From: an uncultured Bacteroidales bacterium
Lineage (GTDB): Bacteria; Bacteroidota; Bacteroidia; Bacteroidales; Paludibacteraceae
Length of the DNA: 64,000 nt
Assembly (NCBI GenBank): GCA_900319035.1
Contig: ONMU01000002.1
Span: forward strand, 1 to 64,000
Direction: 5' to 3'
A model generated the notes under the pieces. It saw only the letters and a list, made by a program, of their open reading frames with translations, was not told where the DNA came from and ran no database searches. Shown here in pieces: positions 16,229 through 25,734 of the stretch. The translations under genes were made by a program, and so were the position numbers. Numbering within the stretch: position 1 is the stretch's first letter; each line of letters begins with the position of its first letter.

Positions 16229-17485
16229 ATGGCCACAGCAAAACAAACATCAATCAACTTGATTGACATTTTTTCGGAGTTCAAGGACTTCAAAAGAATT
16301 GACAAACAGACCTTCATCAATGTGTTGGAGGATTCATTCCGTAACGTGATCGCAAAGATGTACGGTACGGACGCAAACTACGATGTCATCATCAACCCCG
16401 ACAAAGGCGACTTGGAGATCTATCGTAACCGTCTGGTAATGGAGGATGACGATGTAGCAAACCCGGAGACCCAGATCTCCCTGAGCGAAGCACGTGAGAC
16501 CGACCCCGAGATCGAAGTCGGCGAGGACTTTACCGATAAGGTAGATATGCAGTCCTTCGGTCGCCGTATGATCCTCAACCTGCGTCAGACCTTGGCTTCG
16601 AAAATCTTGGAGCTGCAGAAGGAGAACCTCTACCTCAAGTACGCAGAGATGATCGGTCAGGTCGTTACCGGCGAGCTCTACCAGGTTTGGAAACGTGAGA
16701 TGCTCCTCTTGGACGAGGAAGGCAACGAGATGTACCTGCCGAAGCAGAACCAGATCCCGACCGATTATTACCGCAAGGGAGAGATGGTTCGTGCCGTAGT
16801 AACGCAGGTGGATAACCAGAACCAGAACCCGAAGATCATCCTCTCTCGTACAAGCCCGCTCTTCCTCCAACGTCTCTTTGAGCAGGAGGTGCCAGAGGTC
16901 AAAGAGGGTCTGATCTCTATTAAGAAGATCGCCCGCATCCCGGGTGAGCGTGCGAAAGTAGCCGTTGAGACCTTTGACGAGCGTATTGATCCGGTCGGTG
17001 CTTGTGTCGGCGTGAAGGGTGCACGTATTCATGGTATCGTTCGCGAGCTGCGCAATGAGAACATCGATGTCATCAACTACACGACGAATACCAACTTGTA
17101 TATCCAGCGTGCTTTATCGCCGGCAACGATCAGCAGCATCGAGATCGATGAGGAGGCAAAGAAAGCAAAGGTATTCTTGCAGCCCGAAGAGGTGAGCCTC
17201 GCTATCGGTAAGGGCGGTTTCAATATCAAGTTGGCTTCTATGCTGACGGGTTACGAGATCGATGTTTACCGCGAGATGAGCGAGCAGGATATGGACGATA
17301 TCTATCTGGACGAGTTCAACGACGAGATCGATCAGTGGGTACTCGATGCCTTCAAAGCCATCGGTCTGGACACTGCTAAAGATGTCTTGGGTACCAGCAA
17401 AGAGGACTTGCTCGCCAAGACCGACTTGGAGGAGGAGACCATTGATGACGTACTCCGCATCCTCAAAGCTGAGTTCGAGGAGTAA
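16229..17485 (+). CDS. nusA: Transcription termination/antitermination protein NusA
   Basis: 418 residues. It has the N-terminal RNA polymerase-binding domain (about 1-130), an S1 domain (about 135-205), and tandem KH domains including GVKGARIHGIVREL and AIGKGGFNIKLAS. There is a short C-terminal helical tail but no full acidic repeats, as is usual in Bacteroidota. It modulates pausing and termination as part of the elongation complex. It is second in the rimP-nusA-infB operon. Confidence 0.97.
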   Translation: MATAKQTSINLIDIFSEFKDFKRIDKQTFINVLEDSFRNVIAKMYGTDANYDVIINPDKGDLEIYRNRLVMEDDDVANPETQISLSEARETDPEIEVGEDFTDKVDMQSFGRRMILNLRQTLASKILELQKENLYLKYAEMIGQVVTGELYQVWKREMLLLDEEGNEMYLPKQNQIPTDYYRKGEMVRAVVTQVDNQNQNPKIILSRTSPLFLQRLFEQEVPEVKEGLISIKKIARIPGERAKVAVETFDERIDPVGACVGVKGARIHGIVRELRNENIDVINYTTNTNLYIQRALSPATISSIEIDEEAKKAKVFLQPEEVSLAIGKGGFNIKLASMLTGYEIDVYREMSEQDMDDIYLDEFNDEIDQWVLDAFKAIGLDTAKDVLGTSKEDLLAKTDLEEETIDDVLRILKAEFEE

Positions 17486-17561
17486 GGGGTGCCTAACCCC
17501 GACCCTTCCCTAAAAGGAAGGGAGCAAAAACCATATTAATAACCCGAAAAGAGAATAGTAT
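17486..17561. repeat. CCCTTCC inverted repeat in the nusA-infB gap
   Basis: The 76-bp gap between co-transcribed nusA and infB contains AACCCCGACCCTTCC and its partner GGAAGGG, a 7-bp stem around CTAAAA. It lacks a T-run, so it is more likely a dispersed palindromic repeat than a terminator. Confidence 0.6.
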
Positions 17562-20258
17562 ATGGCGATTAAGTTAATAAAAGCATGTAAAGAATTGAAT
17601 ATAGGTATGGCTACTCTCACCGCTTGGTGCGAGAAGAACGGTCATACCATCGAGTCTGATCCGAACGTGCGCATTGACGACGACTTGTATCTGCTGCTTG
17701 CCAAGGAGTTCAACAAGGACATGGCAACGAAGATAGAAGCCGACCGTCGTGCGGCAGAGCGTCAGGCGAAAGAGGAAGCAGCGAAAGCAGCAATCGATGC
17801 GGAGCAACGTGCTAAAGCCGAAGCTGAGGCGGCTCTTAAAGCTGCTGAAGAGGCGAAGAAAGAGGCTGCACGTCTGGCTGCTCAGAAAGCGGCAGAGGAA
17901 GCTGAGGCTGCACGCGTAGCTGCAGAAAAAGCACGTGCTGAGGCTGAGGAGGCGAAAAACAAAGCCAAAGAGGAAGCGGAGGCTGCTCGCAAAGCAGAGG
18001 AAGTTAAGAAACAGCAGGTGAAAGCAGCTGAGGACGCTAAGAGACAGCAGGAGAAGCCTGCGGAGAAGAAAAAAGAGATCTTCACCCTCGGTAAGCCCGA
18101 ACTGAAAAATGCGCCTAAGGTCATCGGTAAGATTGACCTCGACTCCATCGACACCTCTACCCGTCCTGCCAAGAAGACCAAAGAGCAGAAACGCAAAGAG
18201 CGTGAGGAGCGTCAACAGGCACAACAGGCACAACAGCAAGCTGCGGCTGAGAAGCGTAAAAGGGAGCGTATAAAGAACGCTGCCAAGGTCGATCCGACCG
18301 ACAAACGCAATCAAGCTGGTAAGAAAAACAAGAAAAATCAACCCCGTGAGGCTACTCAGGAAGAGGTCGATAAAGCACTGAAGGAGACCCTCAACCGTCT
18401 CCAGCAGAAGCAGAACAAGTTCAACTCCTCTAAATACAAACGTGAACGCCGTGAGCAGGAACGTGAGAAGCACGAATTGGAGATGATGGAGGCACAGGAG
18501 CAATCCAAAGTGCTCAAACTGACCGAGTTCGTGACCGCTAATGACTTGGCGAACATGATGAACGTGCCGGTGAACAAGATCATCGGTACCTGTATGTCAC
18601 TCGGTCTGTTCGTTTCCATCAACCAGCGTCTTGACGCCGAGACCATCAACCTCGTTGCCGAGGAGTTCGGTTTCACCACCGAGTACGTCTCTGCGAAAGT
18701 GGTAGAGGAGATCAATGCCGATGAGGTGGTGAGTGACGAAGATCTCGAGCCGCGTTGCCCGGTGATCACCGTCATGGGTCACGTCGATCATGGTAAGACT
18801 TCGCTCTTGGACCACATCCGTAACGCGAACGTCATCGCCGGTGAGGCAGGAGGTATTACCCAGCACATCGGTGCATACAACGTCAAGCTCAAGAACGGTC
18901 AGCATATTACCTTCCTCGACACCCCGGGTCACGCCGCCTTCACCGCTATGCGTGCGCGTGGTGCGAAAGTGACGGATATAGCGATCATCATCATCGCTGC
19001 CGATGATGCGGTCATGCCGCAGACCATCGAGGCTATCAACCACGCGCAGGCTGCCGGAGTGCCGATGGTCTTTGCCATCAACAAGGTCGATAAGCCCGGT
19101 GCTAACCCCGATAAGATCCGTGAGCAGCTCTCGAACATGAACATCCTTGTGGAGGACTGGGGTGGTAAATACCAGTGTCAGGAGATCTCCGCAAAGAAAG
19201 GTGACGGCGTCTATGAGCTCTTGGAGAAAGTGCTCTTGGAGGCTGAACTGCTGGATCTGAAGGCGAACCCCAAACGTCGTGCGAAAGGTTCGGTCATCGA
19301 GTCCTCTTTGGACAAAGGTCGCGGATATGTAGCAACCCTCTTGGTACAAGATGGTACGCTCCACATGGGCGATATAGTGCTCGCAGGAACGTACCACGGA
19401 CGTATTCGTGCGATGTTCAACGAGCGTGGTCAGAAGATCACCGAGGTACACCCGGGTGAGCCTTGTACGATCCTTGGTCTCAACGGTGCGCCGCAGGCAG
19501 GTGATGAGTTCAACGTACTGCCGACCGAGCAAGAGGCACGTGACATCGCTAACAAACGTGAGCAACTCCAACGCGAGCAATCGATCCGTACGAAGAAACA
19601 TATCGGTCTCGAGGAGATCGGTCGTCGTATGGCTATCGGTGACTTCAAGGAACTCAATATCATCATCAAAGCCGATGTGGACGGTTCTGTAGAGGCACTC
19701 AAAGACTCGCTCATCAAACTCTCCACGGAGAATATCCAAGTCAACGTCATCCACGGAGCTGTGGGTGCTATCTCGGATAGCGATGTGATGTTAGCAGCGG
19801 CTTCTGATGCGGTCATCGTCGGCTTCAATGTCCGTCCGACCGGTACCGCTCGTAAGATGGCAGAGCAGGAGGAGGTCGATATCCGCATCTACTCCATCAT
19901 CTACGATGCTATCAACGAACTCAAAGACGCCATGGCTGGTATGTTGGCTCCGGAGGTCAAAGAGGAAGTTACGGCTACCCTTGAGGTGCTCCAGACCTTC
20001 CATATCTCGAAAGTCGGAACCATCGCTGGTTGTATTGTCCGTGAGGGTAAGATCAAACGTGGAAACAAGGTACGCGTCATCCGTGATGGTATTGTTATCA
20101 AGACTGCCGAGCTCGCATCCCTCAAGCACGTTAAGGATGATATCAAGGAAGCCGGTGTCAACACCGAGTGCGGTCTGAGCCTCAAGGCGTACGACGACCT
20201 CAAGGAAGGCGATATCTTGGAGGCTTACGAAGAGATCGAGGTTGCTAAGAGCCTTTGA
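17562..20258 (+). CDS. infB: Translation initiation factor IF-2
   Basis: 898 residues. An N-terminal IF2N-like segment (1-60) is followed by a long Lys/Glu/Ala-rich coiled region (about 50-320) and a second IF2N domain (about 325-375). The GTPase comes next, with GHVDHGKT from residue 406, DTPGH, and NKVD. Domains II-IV end in the fMet-tRNA-binding region. Length is normal for Bacteroidota. It delivers initiator tRNA to the 30S subunit. A perfect terminator follows. Confidence 0.97.
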   Translation: MAIKLIKACKELNIGMATLTAWCEKNGHTIESDPNVRIDDDLYLLLAKEFNKDMATKIEADRRAAERQAKEEAAKAAIDAEQRAKAEAEAALKAAEEAKKEAARLAAQKAAEEAEAARVAAEKARAEAEEAKNKAKEEAEAARKAEEVKKQQVKAAEDAKRQQEKPAEKKKEIFTLGKPELKNAPKVIGKIDLDSIDTSTRPAKKTKEQKRKEREERQQAQQAQQQAAAEKRKRERIKNAAKVDPTDKRNQAGKKNKKNQPREATQEEVDKALKETLNRLQQKQNKFNSSKYKRERREQEREKHELEMMEAQEQSKVLKLTEFVTANDLANMMNVPVNKIIGTCMSLGLFVSINQRLDAETINLVAEEFGFTTEYVSAKVVEEINADEVVSDEDLEPRCPVITVMGHVDHGKTSLLDHIRNANVIAGEAGGITQHIGAYNVKLKNGQHITFLDTPGHAAFTAMRARGAKVTDIAIIIIAADDAVMPQTIEAINHAQAAGVPMVFAINKVDKPGANPDKIREQLSNMNILVEDWGGKYQCQEISAKKGDGVYELLEKVLLEAELLDLKANPKRRAKGSVIESSLDKGRGYVATLLVQDGTLHMGDIVLAGTYHGRIRAMFNERGQKITEVHPGEPCTILGLNGAPQAGDEFNVLPTEQEARDIANKREQLQREQSIRTKKHIGLEEIGRRMAIGDFKELNIIIKADVDGSVEALKDSLIKLSTENIQVNVIHGAVGAISDSDVMLAAASDAVIVGFNVRPTGTARKMAEQEEVDIRIYSIIYDAINELKDAMAGMLAPEVKEEVTATLEVLQTFHISKVGTIAGCIVREGKIKRGNKVRVIRDGIVIKTAELASLKHVKDDIKEAGVNTECGLSLKAYDDLKEGDILEAYEEIEVAKSL

Positions 20259-20291
20259 TAAAGTTGAAAGTTTAAGGTTTAAAGTTTAAAG

Positions 20292-20329
20292 AATCAGGGC
20301 ACCCCGTTTGAGGTGCCCTGATTTTTTTT
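20292..20329 (+). terminator. infB terminator, shared with convergent batE
   Basis: AATCAGGGCACC (20292-20303) and GGTGCCCTGATT (20312-20323) form a perfect 12-bp stem with an 8-base loop and a T-run on the plus strand. The symmetry allows use by the minus-strand bat operon too. Confidence 0.9.
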
Positions 20330-21092
20330 AGATGCGCTCCATATTTTGTTGTTTGATCCATCCTTCGTTATTACCGACGCGGATGTTACACCATTCTCCG
20401 AGAGTTTCTCGGATCGTCACTTTTGTGCCTTCGTGAAGAGTGAAGAGGTCGGTTCCTGAACGGTCAGGCGAAGACTTGGCATTGACGACGCCTTGGGTGA
20501 TGATGGCTTCGTTGCGCAGAGTATCGCGTTTATGCAGCGAACCGGCATTGAGACCTGCGATGAGCGAGAAAAGCAGCGCAATCCATGCGATGTGGAAAGC
20601 GGTCTTTCGCAACCAAGGCTCGTGACCCAACAGGAACAGCAGAATACCCGTTAATCCCAAGATAAACAGAACGATGGAGATCACAAGCCACGTGTGCTCC
20701 GAGAGGTTATTACGGACCGTTCGCGCCCACGAGGAGAGGAAGAAATCCTGCTCGGTGATGTTATCCGTGATCTTGCTCTGCGCAAAAGAGAGGTTATACT
20801 GCGCGTCCTTATAGTTCGGTCTCAGGCGTAACGCGCGCTCGTAACAAAGGATAGCTTGTGCTAATTCGCCTTGTTTATACTGCGCATTGCCGAGATTATA
20901 GTACAGCACGGCATCCGGCTGCTCATCAATCATAGCTTGATAAAGCGAAGCGGCTTCATCGTAACGTCCTTCTGCGTACGCTGTGTTGGCTTGCTCAAAC
21001 GTCGTTTGAGCGAACGCGTTGAGATTAAAAACGAGTATTGCCGCAAGGCAAAGTCCTTTCAACTTTAAACTTTCAACTTTCAACTTTATCAT
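20328..21092 (-). CDS. batE: BatE: TPR and SH3-like membrane protein
   Basis: 254 residues. The N-terminus MIKLKVESLKLKG is made of the intergenic GTTGAAA/GTTTAAA repeat and leads into a signal peptide (about 13-29). A TPR region (30-105) with YYNLGNAQYKQGELAQAILCYERAL follows, then two membrane segments (about 135-190), then an SH3b-like domain ending GNNEGWIKQQNMERI. It is the last gene of the moxR-batA-E operon; its start overlaps batD by 4 bp. Bat proteins are envelope proteins linked to aerotolerance or stress in Bacteroides, mechanism unclear. Confidence 0.85.
   Translation of the reverse strand: MIKLKVESLKLKGLCLAAILVFNLNAFAQTTFEQANTAYAEGRYDEAASLYQAMIDEQPDAVLYYNLGNAQYKQGELAQAILCYERALRLRPNYKDAQYNLSFAQSKITDNITEQDFFLSSWARTVRNNLSEHTWLVISIVLFILGLTGILLFLLGHEPWLRKTAFHIAWIALLFSLIAGLNAGSLHKRDTLRNEAIITQGVVNAKSSPDRSGTDLFTLHEGTKVTIRETLGEWCNIRVGNNEGWIKQQNMERI
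21056..21090 (-). repeat. GTTGAAA/GTTTAAA tandem repeat forming the BatE N-terminus
   Basis: Units of about 9 bp (AAAGTTGAA, AAAGTTTAA) cover codons 2-12 of batE and encode the peptide KLKVESLKLK. The same repeat family makes the last codons of batB and an internal peptide, KVESLKLKVE, in the glycosyltransferase at 63868-63906. Confidence 0.8.
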
Positions 21093-22939
21093 ATTTTCTG
21101 TTCCTCCAAGTTGTTAATCAAATTCGTTGTCGCCGTATAGAGGTCATCCATCGCATGATCGGTGCTCGGTGCATAACGGGCGAACTCAGCCGTAGAGAGG
21201 ACGTTCTTCACATCCGCTATCAGCGTCTCGCTCACACCTTTCTGCTGCAAGATGGACGTGATATTCTCCTTATTCAGATCCGCTGTCGGGATAGAGAGAC
21301 GGTCACTGAGGTAAGTCCAAGCGGCTTGTTCGATAGCTGCGTAGAAAGCATCTTTGTTGTTTGCCTTCAGGGCTGCTGCTGCGGCTTTCAGACGTTTCTG
21401 TGCTACTTTGTTAGCACGTTTGTACCGCACGCGGGTGATATCCGCGTTCTCCAACATCTGCTTACGCAGAACGACCAGCACGATACCTGCCAGAACCAGC
21501 GGAAGAACGTACCACATCCAAAGGTATTGATAATCAATTAAGGACGATTGTGCCTTGGCTTTCCTCTGCAGCGGTTTGGCGTCAATATAACGGATGTCCG
21601 AACCGAGTTGTTTGATGTCCTCCTTATGGGCATGATACACCACAGCTCCTTCTTCGCCGGAAGAGTTTCCTGCGGACGAGCCTGCTCCGCGTTTTACATG
21701 AAGCGTATATTCCGGCGTTGAGAGGGTCTTGTAGGCTTTGTCCTCGATATCGAAATAGCTGAAATGCACGGCAGGGATCGTGTAGTCTCCTGCGCTGCGC
21801 GGAATAGCAAGATATTCAATCGATTTGGTACCACTGACGCCCGAAGAAGTGGTCTTGAAGTTATTGGTCACTTTCGGGTCGTAAGGCTCAAAGCCTTCGG
21901 GCCAATCTATCGAAGGAGTCTTGAGCAGTTTCATGTTTCCGGAACCCGAGATATCCAATTTGATGGTCACCGCATCGTTTGCTTGCAACTCTGTTTGGGA
22001 GATCGAAGGCGTGAGGGTGAACTTACCGACACCTCCTGAGAATCCGGCAGGTTTGCCTCCAGGTAGAGCCGCTACATGAATCGTCACGCCCGGAGCAGTA
22101 AGCATCTTGGTGACGTTGGTGTACGAACCGAAGAAGTCGTCAAAGATCGAACGAACTTGCTGTCTGGTCTGCACGCGAAGCACTGCCTCAAAGCGCGCCG
22201 GGTCAATCGTGATATCGCCCGAGTGCTGCGGATAAAGGATCGTGCGGTAGAGCACCGCCGTCTGATAATTACGACCGTTATAGTGCTCCAACTCGGTTTG
22301 TATCTCGCCTTGCTCCAACTCTTGTTTCAGGAAGCCCGTGAACTCCGGTAACTTGGTGTTATTGGTCAATTGGGCAACATCCACATTCGCGAAATAGAGC
22401 TTATACATGATCATGAACGCTTCCTGTTCATGCACCTTGGTCTTGGTAGTGATAGTGCGCACAAAGAGGTTCTCGGAGGACACTTGTGAACCTTGCGAGC
22501 CCTGCGAGGACTGTTGTCCTTGCCCCCTCCCTTGAGAGGCGGTCTGTTGCGGTTGTTGGTCTTCCGGCAACACCTGTATCCGCACGCCGTTGGATTGATA
22601 GTTCGAGCCGTCCACCTTGATGCTTGCCGGACCGATGGTAAAGGTACCGGTACGTTGCGCCATGAGGGTGTACGTGTACGTCTGCTCGTATGACGATGTA
22701 CGGCGTCCGTTCACAAACGATATGCTGCTGCTTGTACTGGAATACGGACCTGCCAATACGTCAAAATCCGTGAACTCAGGCGCATTCAGATCACGGCAAC
22801 GCTGATTGACAGTGTACGTCAACTGAAACGGACGTCCGGCAATGACCTGACTTGGCGCGTTCGCCTTAAATACGACCTCATCGGCAAACACACTTAGTGC
22901 GATGCCGATGAATACTAATATCGATAAAATCTTCTTCAT
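21089..22939 (-). CDS. batD: BatD: oxygen-tolerance family membrane protein
   Basis: 616 residues from MKKILSILVF; the ATG three codons upstream is less likely. A signal peptide (1-19) is followed by repeated Ig-like beta domains of the BatD family, for example VVFKANAPSQVIAGRPFQLTY near the start, a Gln/Ser/Gly-rich linker (about 145-165) and one C-terminal membrane helix (about 480-500) with a cytoplasmic helical tail. It lies between batC (2-bp gap) and batE (4-bp overlap). Confidence 0.88.
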   Translation of the reverse strand: MKKILSILVFIGIALSVFADEVVFKANAPSQVIAGRPFQLTYTVNQRCRDLNAPEFTDFDVLAGPYSSTSSSISFVNGRRTSSYEQTYTYTLMAQRTGTFTIGPASIKVDGSNYQSNGVRIQVLPEDQQPQQTASQGRGQGQQSSQGSQGSQVSSENLFVRTITTKTKVHEQEAFMIMYKLYFANVDVAQLTNNTKLPEFTGFLKQELEQGEIQTELEHYNGRNYQTAVLYRTILYPQHSGDITIDPARFEAVLRVQTRQQVRSIFDDFFGSYTNVTKMLTAPGVTIHVAALPGGKPAGFSGGVGKFTLTPSISQTELQANDAVTIKLDISGSGNMKLLKTPSIDWPEGFEPYDPKVTNNFKTTSSGVSGTKSIEYLAIPRSAGDYTIPAVHFSYFDIEDKAYKTLSTPEYTLHVKRGAGSSAGNSSGEEGAVVYHAHKEDIKQLGSDIRYIDAKPLQRKAKAQSSLIDYQYLWMWYVLPLVLAGIVLVVLRKQMLENADITRVRYKRANKVAQKRLKAAAAALKANNKDAFYAAIEQAAWTYLSDRLSIPTADLNKENITSILQQKGVSETLIADVKNVLSTAEFARYAPSTDHAMDDLYTATTNLINNLEEQKI

Positions 22940-22941
22940 AA

Positions 22942-23649
22942 TTACCATTCCTTTTCTACGCGACGTTTCTTACCTTGCTGTTTTTGCAACTTCTCTTGGG
23001 TATCCTGTTCGTCTTGCTCCAAAGCCTGCAAGATCTGCTCAGCGGTCTCTTTGTCCATCTGGTCTTCGTTCTGCTCTTGTTGCTGCTGCTCTTGTTGCTG
23101 GTCTTGGTTTTGATCTTGTTGTTCTTGTTGCTGTTGTTGCTGTTGTTGCTGTTGTTGGTCTTGCTTCTGATCTTTTTTGTCCTGATTCTGCTGCTGTTGT
23201 TGCTGTTGTTGCTGAAGCATCTCCATCGCTTTGACCAAGTTATACCGTGTATCATTGTCCTTCGGGTTCGAACGCAAGGACTCCTGATAAGCAGCTACGG
23301 CTTTGTCGTACTGCTGTTGCGCGAACGCGCAGTTACCGATGTTATGCATCGCCTTGGAGTAACGGGTCTTGTCTTCCTGTTTGTCCAAGATCTTTGCTGC
23401 GGTCTCAAACTCAGCCTGTGCGTCGGCATACTTGTCCTGCTTGAACAACGCGTCGCCTAAGTTATAATGTGCCTCGTAACTGTTTTTATTTGCCTCTAAA
23501 CCACGACGGTAGTTCACCTCCGCCTCGGTGTAGTTCTGCTTGCGGTATTGCTTGTTGCCCTTACGCACATCGCTCGATTCCTTCTGCGCAAAAACCGCAG
23601 AACTGAATGCAATCAGCAACACTAATATACTATAAACTTTTAACTTCAT
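22942..23649 (-). CDS. batC: BatC: TPR protein with long poly-glutamine region
   Basis: 235 residues from MKLKVYSILV; a start 4 codons upstream is possible. A signal peptide precedes three to four TPR units (about 25-135) with YEAHYNLGDALFKQ and ALHNIG-like repeats. From about 140 the protein becomes almost pure Gln with Asn, Asp, Lys and Glu, built from CAA/CAG codons, and ends KKRRVEKEW. A Gln-rich tail is common in BatC homologues. The tract is prone to length change by slippage. Confidence 0.85.
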   Translation of the reverse strand: MKLKVYSILVLLIAFSSAVFAQKESSDVRKGNKQYRKQNYTEAEVNYRRGLEANKNSYEAHYNLGDALFKQDKYADAQAEFETAAKILDKQEDKTRYSKAMHNIGNCAFAQQQYDKAVAAYQESLRSNPKDNDTRYNLVKAMEMLQQQQQQQQQNQDKKDQKQDQQQQQQQQQQQEQQDQNQDQQQEQQQQEQNEDQMDKETAEQILQALEQDEQDTQEKLQKQQGKKRRVEKEW

Positions 23650-23664
23650 AACTTCTTTCAACTT

Positions 23665-24705
23665 TCAACTTTCAACTTTCAACTTTTCTCCGAATATATC
23701 CCATTTGGTTAACGACTTGTTCTTACGATTGAAGATGAAGAAATCAATCACAAGAAGGAACAAAGCGATCAGAGCAAAGCTCTGGAACTGCTCGTTGTAG
23801 TCGGTAAACACCTGTGTCTCAATCTCTTGCGTAGATAACTTATCCAGCTCTTTCTGGATCGTCTTGGTAGCGGTGTTGGTGTTGTCGCAACGCACGTAGA
23901 GTCCTCCTCCTGCCTGTGCTATCTCGCGGCACATCTCTTCGTTGAGACGGCTAACCACCACGTTTCCCTGACGGTCTTTGATGAAGTTATTCGTGCCCGG
24001 CAGCGGAATAGGGGAGCCTTCGGGTTTACCGATACCCACTACCAACACTTGTATCCCTTCCTCTTTGGCGCGTTTGGCAACAGCTACGGCATCGTCCTCG
24101 TGGTTCTCACCATCGGTGATGAGGATGATCGCACGGCTCGCATCGCTCTTCTCTCCAAAACAACGGATAGAGGTGCTCAAAGCTTGACCGATAGCCGTTC
24201 CTTGCGTCTTGATGAGCTCGGGTTTGATGGAGTTGAGGAACATCTTCGCGGACACGTAGTCGCAGGTAATAGGCAGTTGAACGAAAGCGTCTCCGGCAAA
24301 AACCACCAGACCCACCTTGTCGTTCACCATGTTATCCATCAGTTTGGAGAGCATCTGTTTGGCTCTGTCCAAACGGTTTGGCGCTACGTCTTCTGCGAGC
24401 ATGGAGTTGGAGATATCCAGTGCCACGATGGCTTCGATACCTTGCCTTTTCTCCGTGCGCTCACTCTGACCGAACTGCGGACGAGCGGCGGCGATGATAA
24501 GCAGCGTCAATGCTACCATCACAATACAGAACTTCGCTGTCGGACGCGCATGACTTGCGTTCGGCATGAGCTGTGCCATCAGTTCGGGATCACCGAACTC
24601 CTCCAACTGTCTTCTCTTATGACGCGTGTATAACCAGTATCCGATAGCGAAAACCGGTATACTCGCCAACAATCCTAAGACTTCTATATTTGCAAAACGA
24701 AACAT
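23665..24705 (-). CDS. batB: BatB: von Willebrand factor A membrane protein
   Basis: 346 residues. Two N-terminal membrane segments (about 8-25 and 57-75) are followed by a VWA domain (about 90-280) with the MIDAS motif DISNS in VALDISNSML, and a C-terminal membrane helix (about 310-330). The final residues GEKLKVES are coded by the GTTGAAA intergenic repeat, so the stop lies inside the repeat tract. It is expected to work with BatA in the inner membrane, with the VWA domain in the periplasm. Confidence 0.9.
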   Translation of the reverse strand: MFRFANIEVLGLLASIPVFAIGYWLYTRHKRRQLEEFGDPELMAQLMPNASHARPTAKFCIVMVALTLLIIAAARPQFGQSERTEKRQGIEAIVALDISNSMLAEDVAPNRLDRAKQMLSKLMDNMVNDKVGLVVFAGDAFVQLPITCDYVSAKMFLNSIKPELIKTQGTAIGQALSTSIRCFGEKSDASRAIILITDGENHEDDAVAVAKRAKEEGIQVLVVGIGKPEGSPIPLPGTNNFIKDRQGNVVVSRLNEEMCREIAQAGGGLYVRCDNTNTATKTIQKELDKLSTQEIETQVFTDYNEQFQSFALIALFLLVIDFFIFNRKNKSLTKWDIFGEKLKVES

Positions 24706-24734
24706 TGTAATTCGTAATTTTTAATTTTTAATTT

Positions 24735-25721
24735 TTAATTACTTATTGTACGAAGCACAAAGTACCTCAGTATAACTTCCAAGAGCAGGCAGATGAGTGC
24801 TGCTACGAGGTAAGGCATAAAGTTCTCTGTATGTTTGCTGTACTCGCGCACACGCAGTTTGGTCTTCTCCAACTGGTCAATCTGCTCGTAGATGCGCTTT
24901 AGGCTACCATTGTCCGTAGCGCGGAAATACTGTCCTCCGGTGGTCTCGGCGATGCCGCGCAACGTGCCTTCATCAAACTCCGAATCCATCGTCACGTACT
25001 GCCTTCCCATCGGCGTGTTCACCGGTACGCGGGTCTGACCGTAACTACCGACGCCCACCGTATATACGCGGATACCAAAAGTCTTGGCTATCTGTGCAGC
25101 CGTCTGCGGGTCGATGTCACCACGGTTGTTCGATCCATCGGTCAACAGAATGACCACTTTCGATTTCGTCTCGCTGTCTTTCATGCGGTTCACCGCGTTA
25201 GCAAGACCTAAACCGATAGCCGTTCCGTCTTCGATCATTCCGTACTCAACGGACTTGAAGAGGTTCACGAGCACCGCGTGATCGGTGGTCAACGGACATT
25301 GTGTAAAACTCTCTCCGGCAAACACCACCAGACCTATCTGGTCGTTCGGCCTTGCTATCACGAAGTCCGAAGCTACCTGTTTGGCTGCCTCCAGACGATT
25401 CGGACGCAGGTCTTCGGCTAACATGGTTCCCGATATATCGAGTGCCATCATGATGTCGATACCTTCGGTCGATTCGGACGACCAGCGGTTCGTCAGCTGC
25501 GGTCGAGCCAAAGCGAGACTTAATAAGGTCACAACGGCTACGCGCAGTACAAACGGTACATGCAGCATCCATATTCGCCAACTCTTCGGCTGAGCTGCCA
25601 ACACACTTGTGTCAGAGATCTGCACGCTCGCATCGGATTTGTACAGCTCGTACGCATACCACGCGATGATCGGTATCAGCAGCAGTAATAAAAATAAATA
25701 TCCCGGATTTGCAAAACTCAT
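24735..25721 (-). CDS. batA: BatA: von Willebrand factor A membrane protein
   Basis: 328 residues. N-terminal membrane segments (about 8-25 and 55-73) lead to a VWA domain with an intact MIDAS (DISGT in MALDISGTML) and a late Asp-containing loop. A C-terminal membrane helix (about 305-322) follows. The AAATT-type repeat fills the 29-bp gap to batB. It is part of moxR-DUF58-(membrane protein)-batA-E, a conserved Bacteroidota operon. Confidence 0.9.
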   Translation of the reverse strand: MSFANPGYLFLLLLLIPIIAWYAYELYKSDASVQISDTSVLAAQPKSWRIWMLHVPFVLRVAVVTLLSLALARPQLTNRWSSESTEGIDIMMALDISGTMLAEDLRPNRLEAAKQVASDFVIARPNDQIGLVVFAGESFTQCPLTTDHAVLVNLFKSVEYGMIEDGTAIGLGLANAVNRMKDSETKSKVVILLTDGSNNRGDIDPQTAAQIAKTFGIRVYTVGVGSYGQTRVPVNTPMGRQYVTMDSEFDEGTLRGIAETTGGQYFRATDNGSLKRIYEQIDQLEKTKLRVREYSKHTENFMPYLVAALICLLLEVILRYFVLRTISN

Positions 25722-25734
25722 AAACTTACAACTT

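Noticed and set aside
17574..18503. Leu/Phe-rich minus ORF opposite infB, looking like a membrane protein
   Set aside because: It is the complement of the Lys/Glu/Ala-rich part of IF-2; hydrophobicity is an artefact of the opposite frame.
22975..23460. Poly-Leu plus-strand ORF
   Set aside because: It is the reverse of the batC poly-Gln tract.
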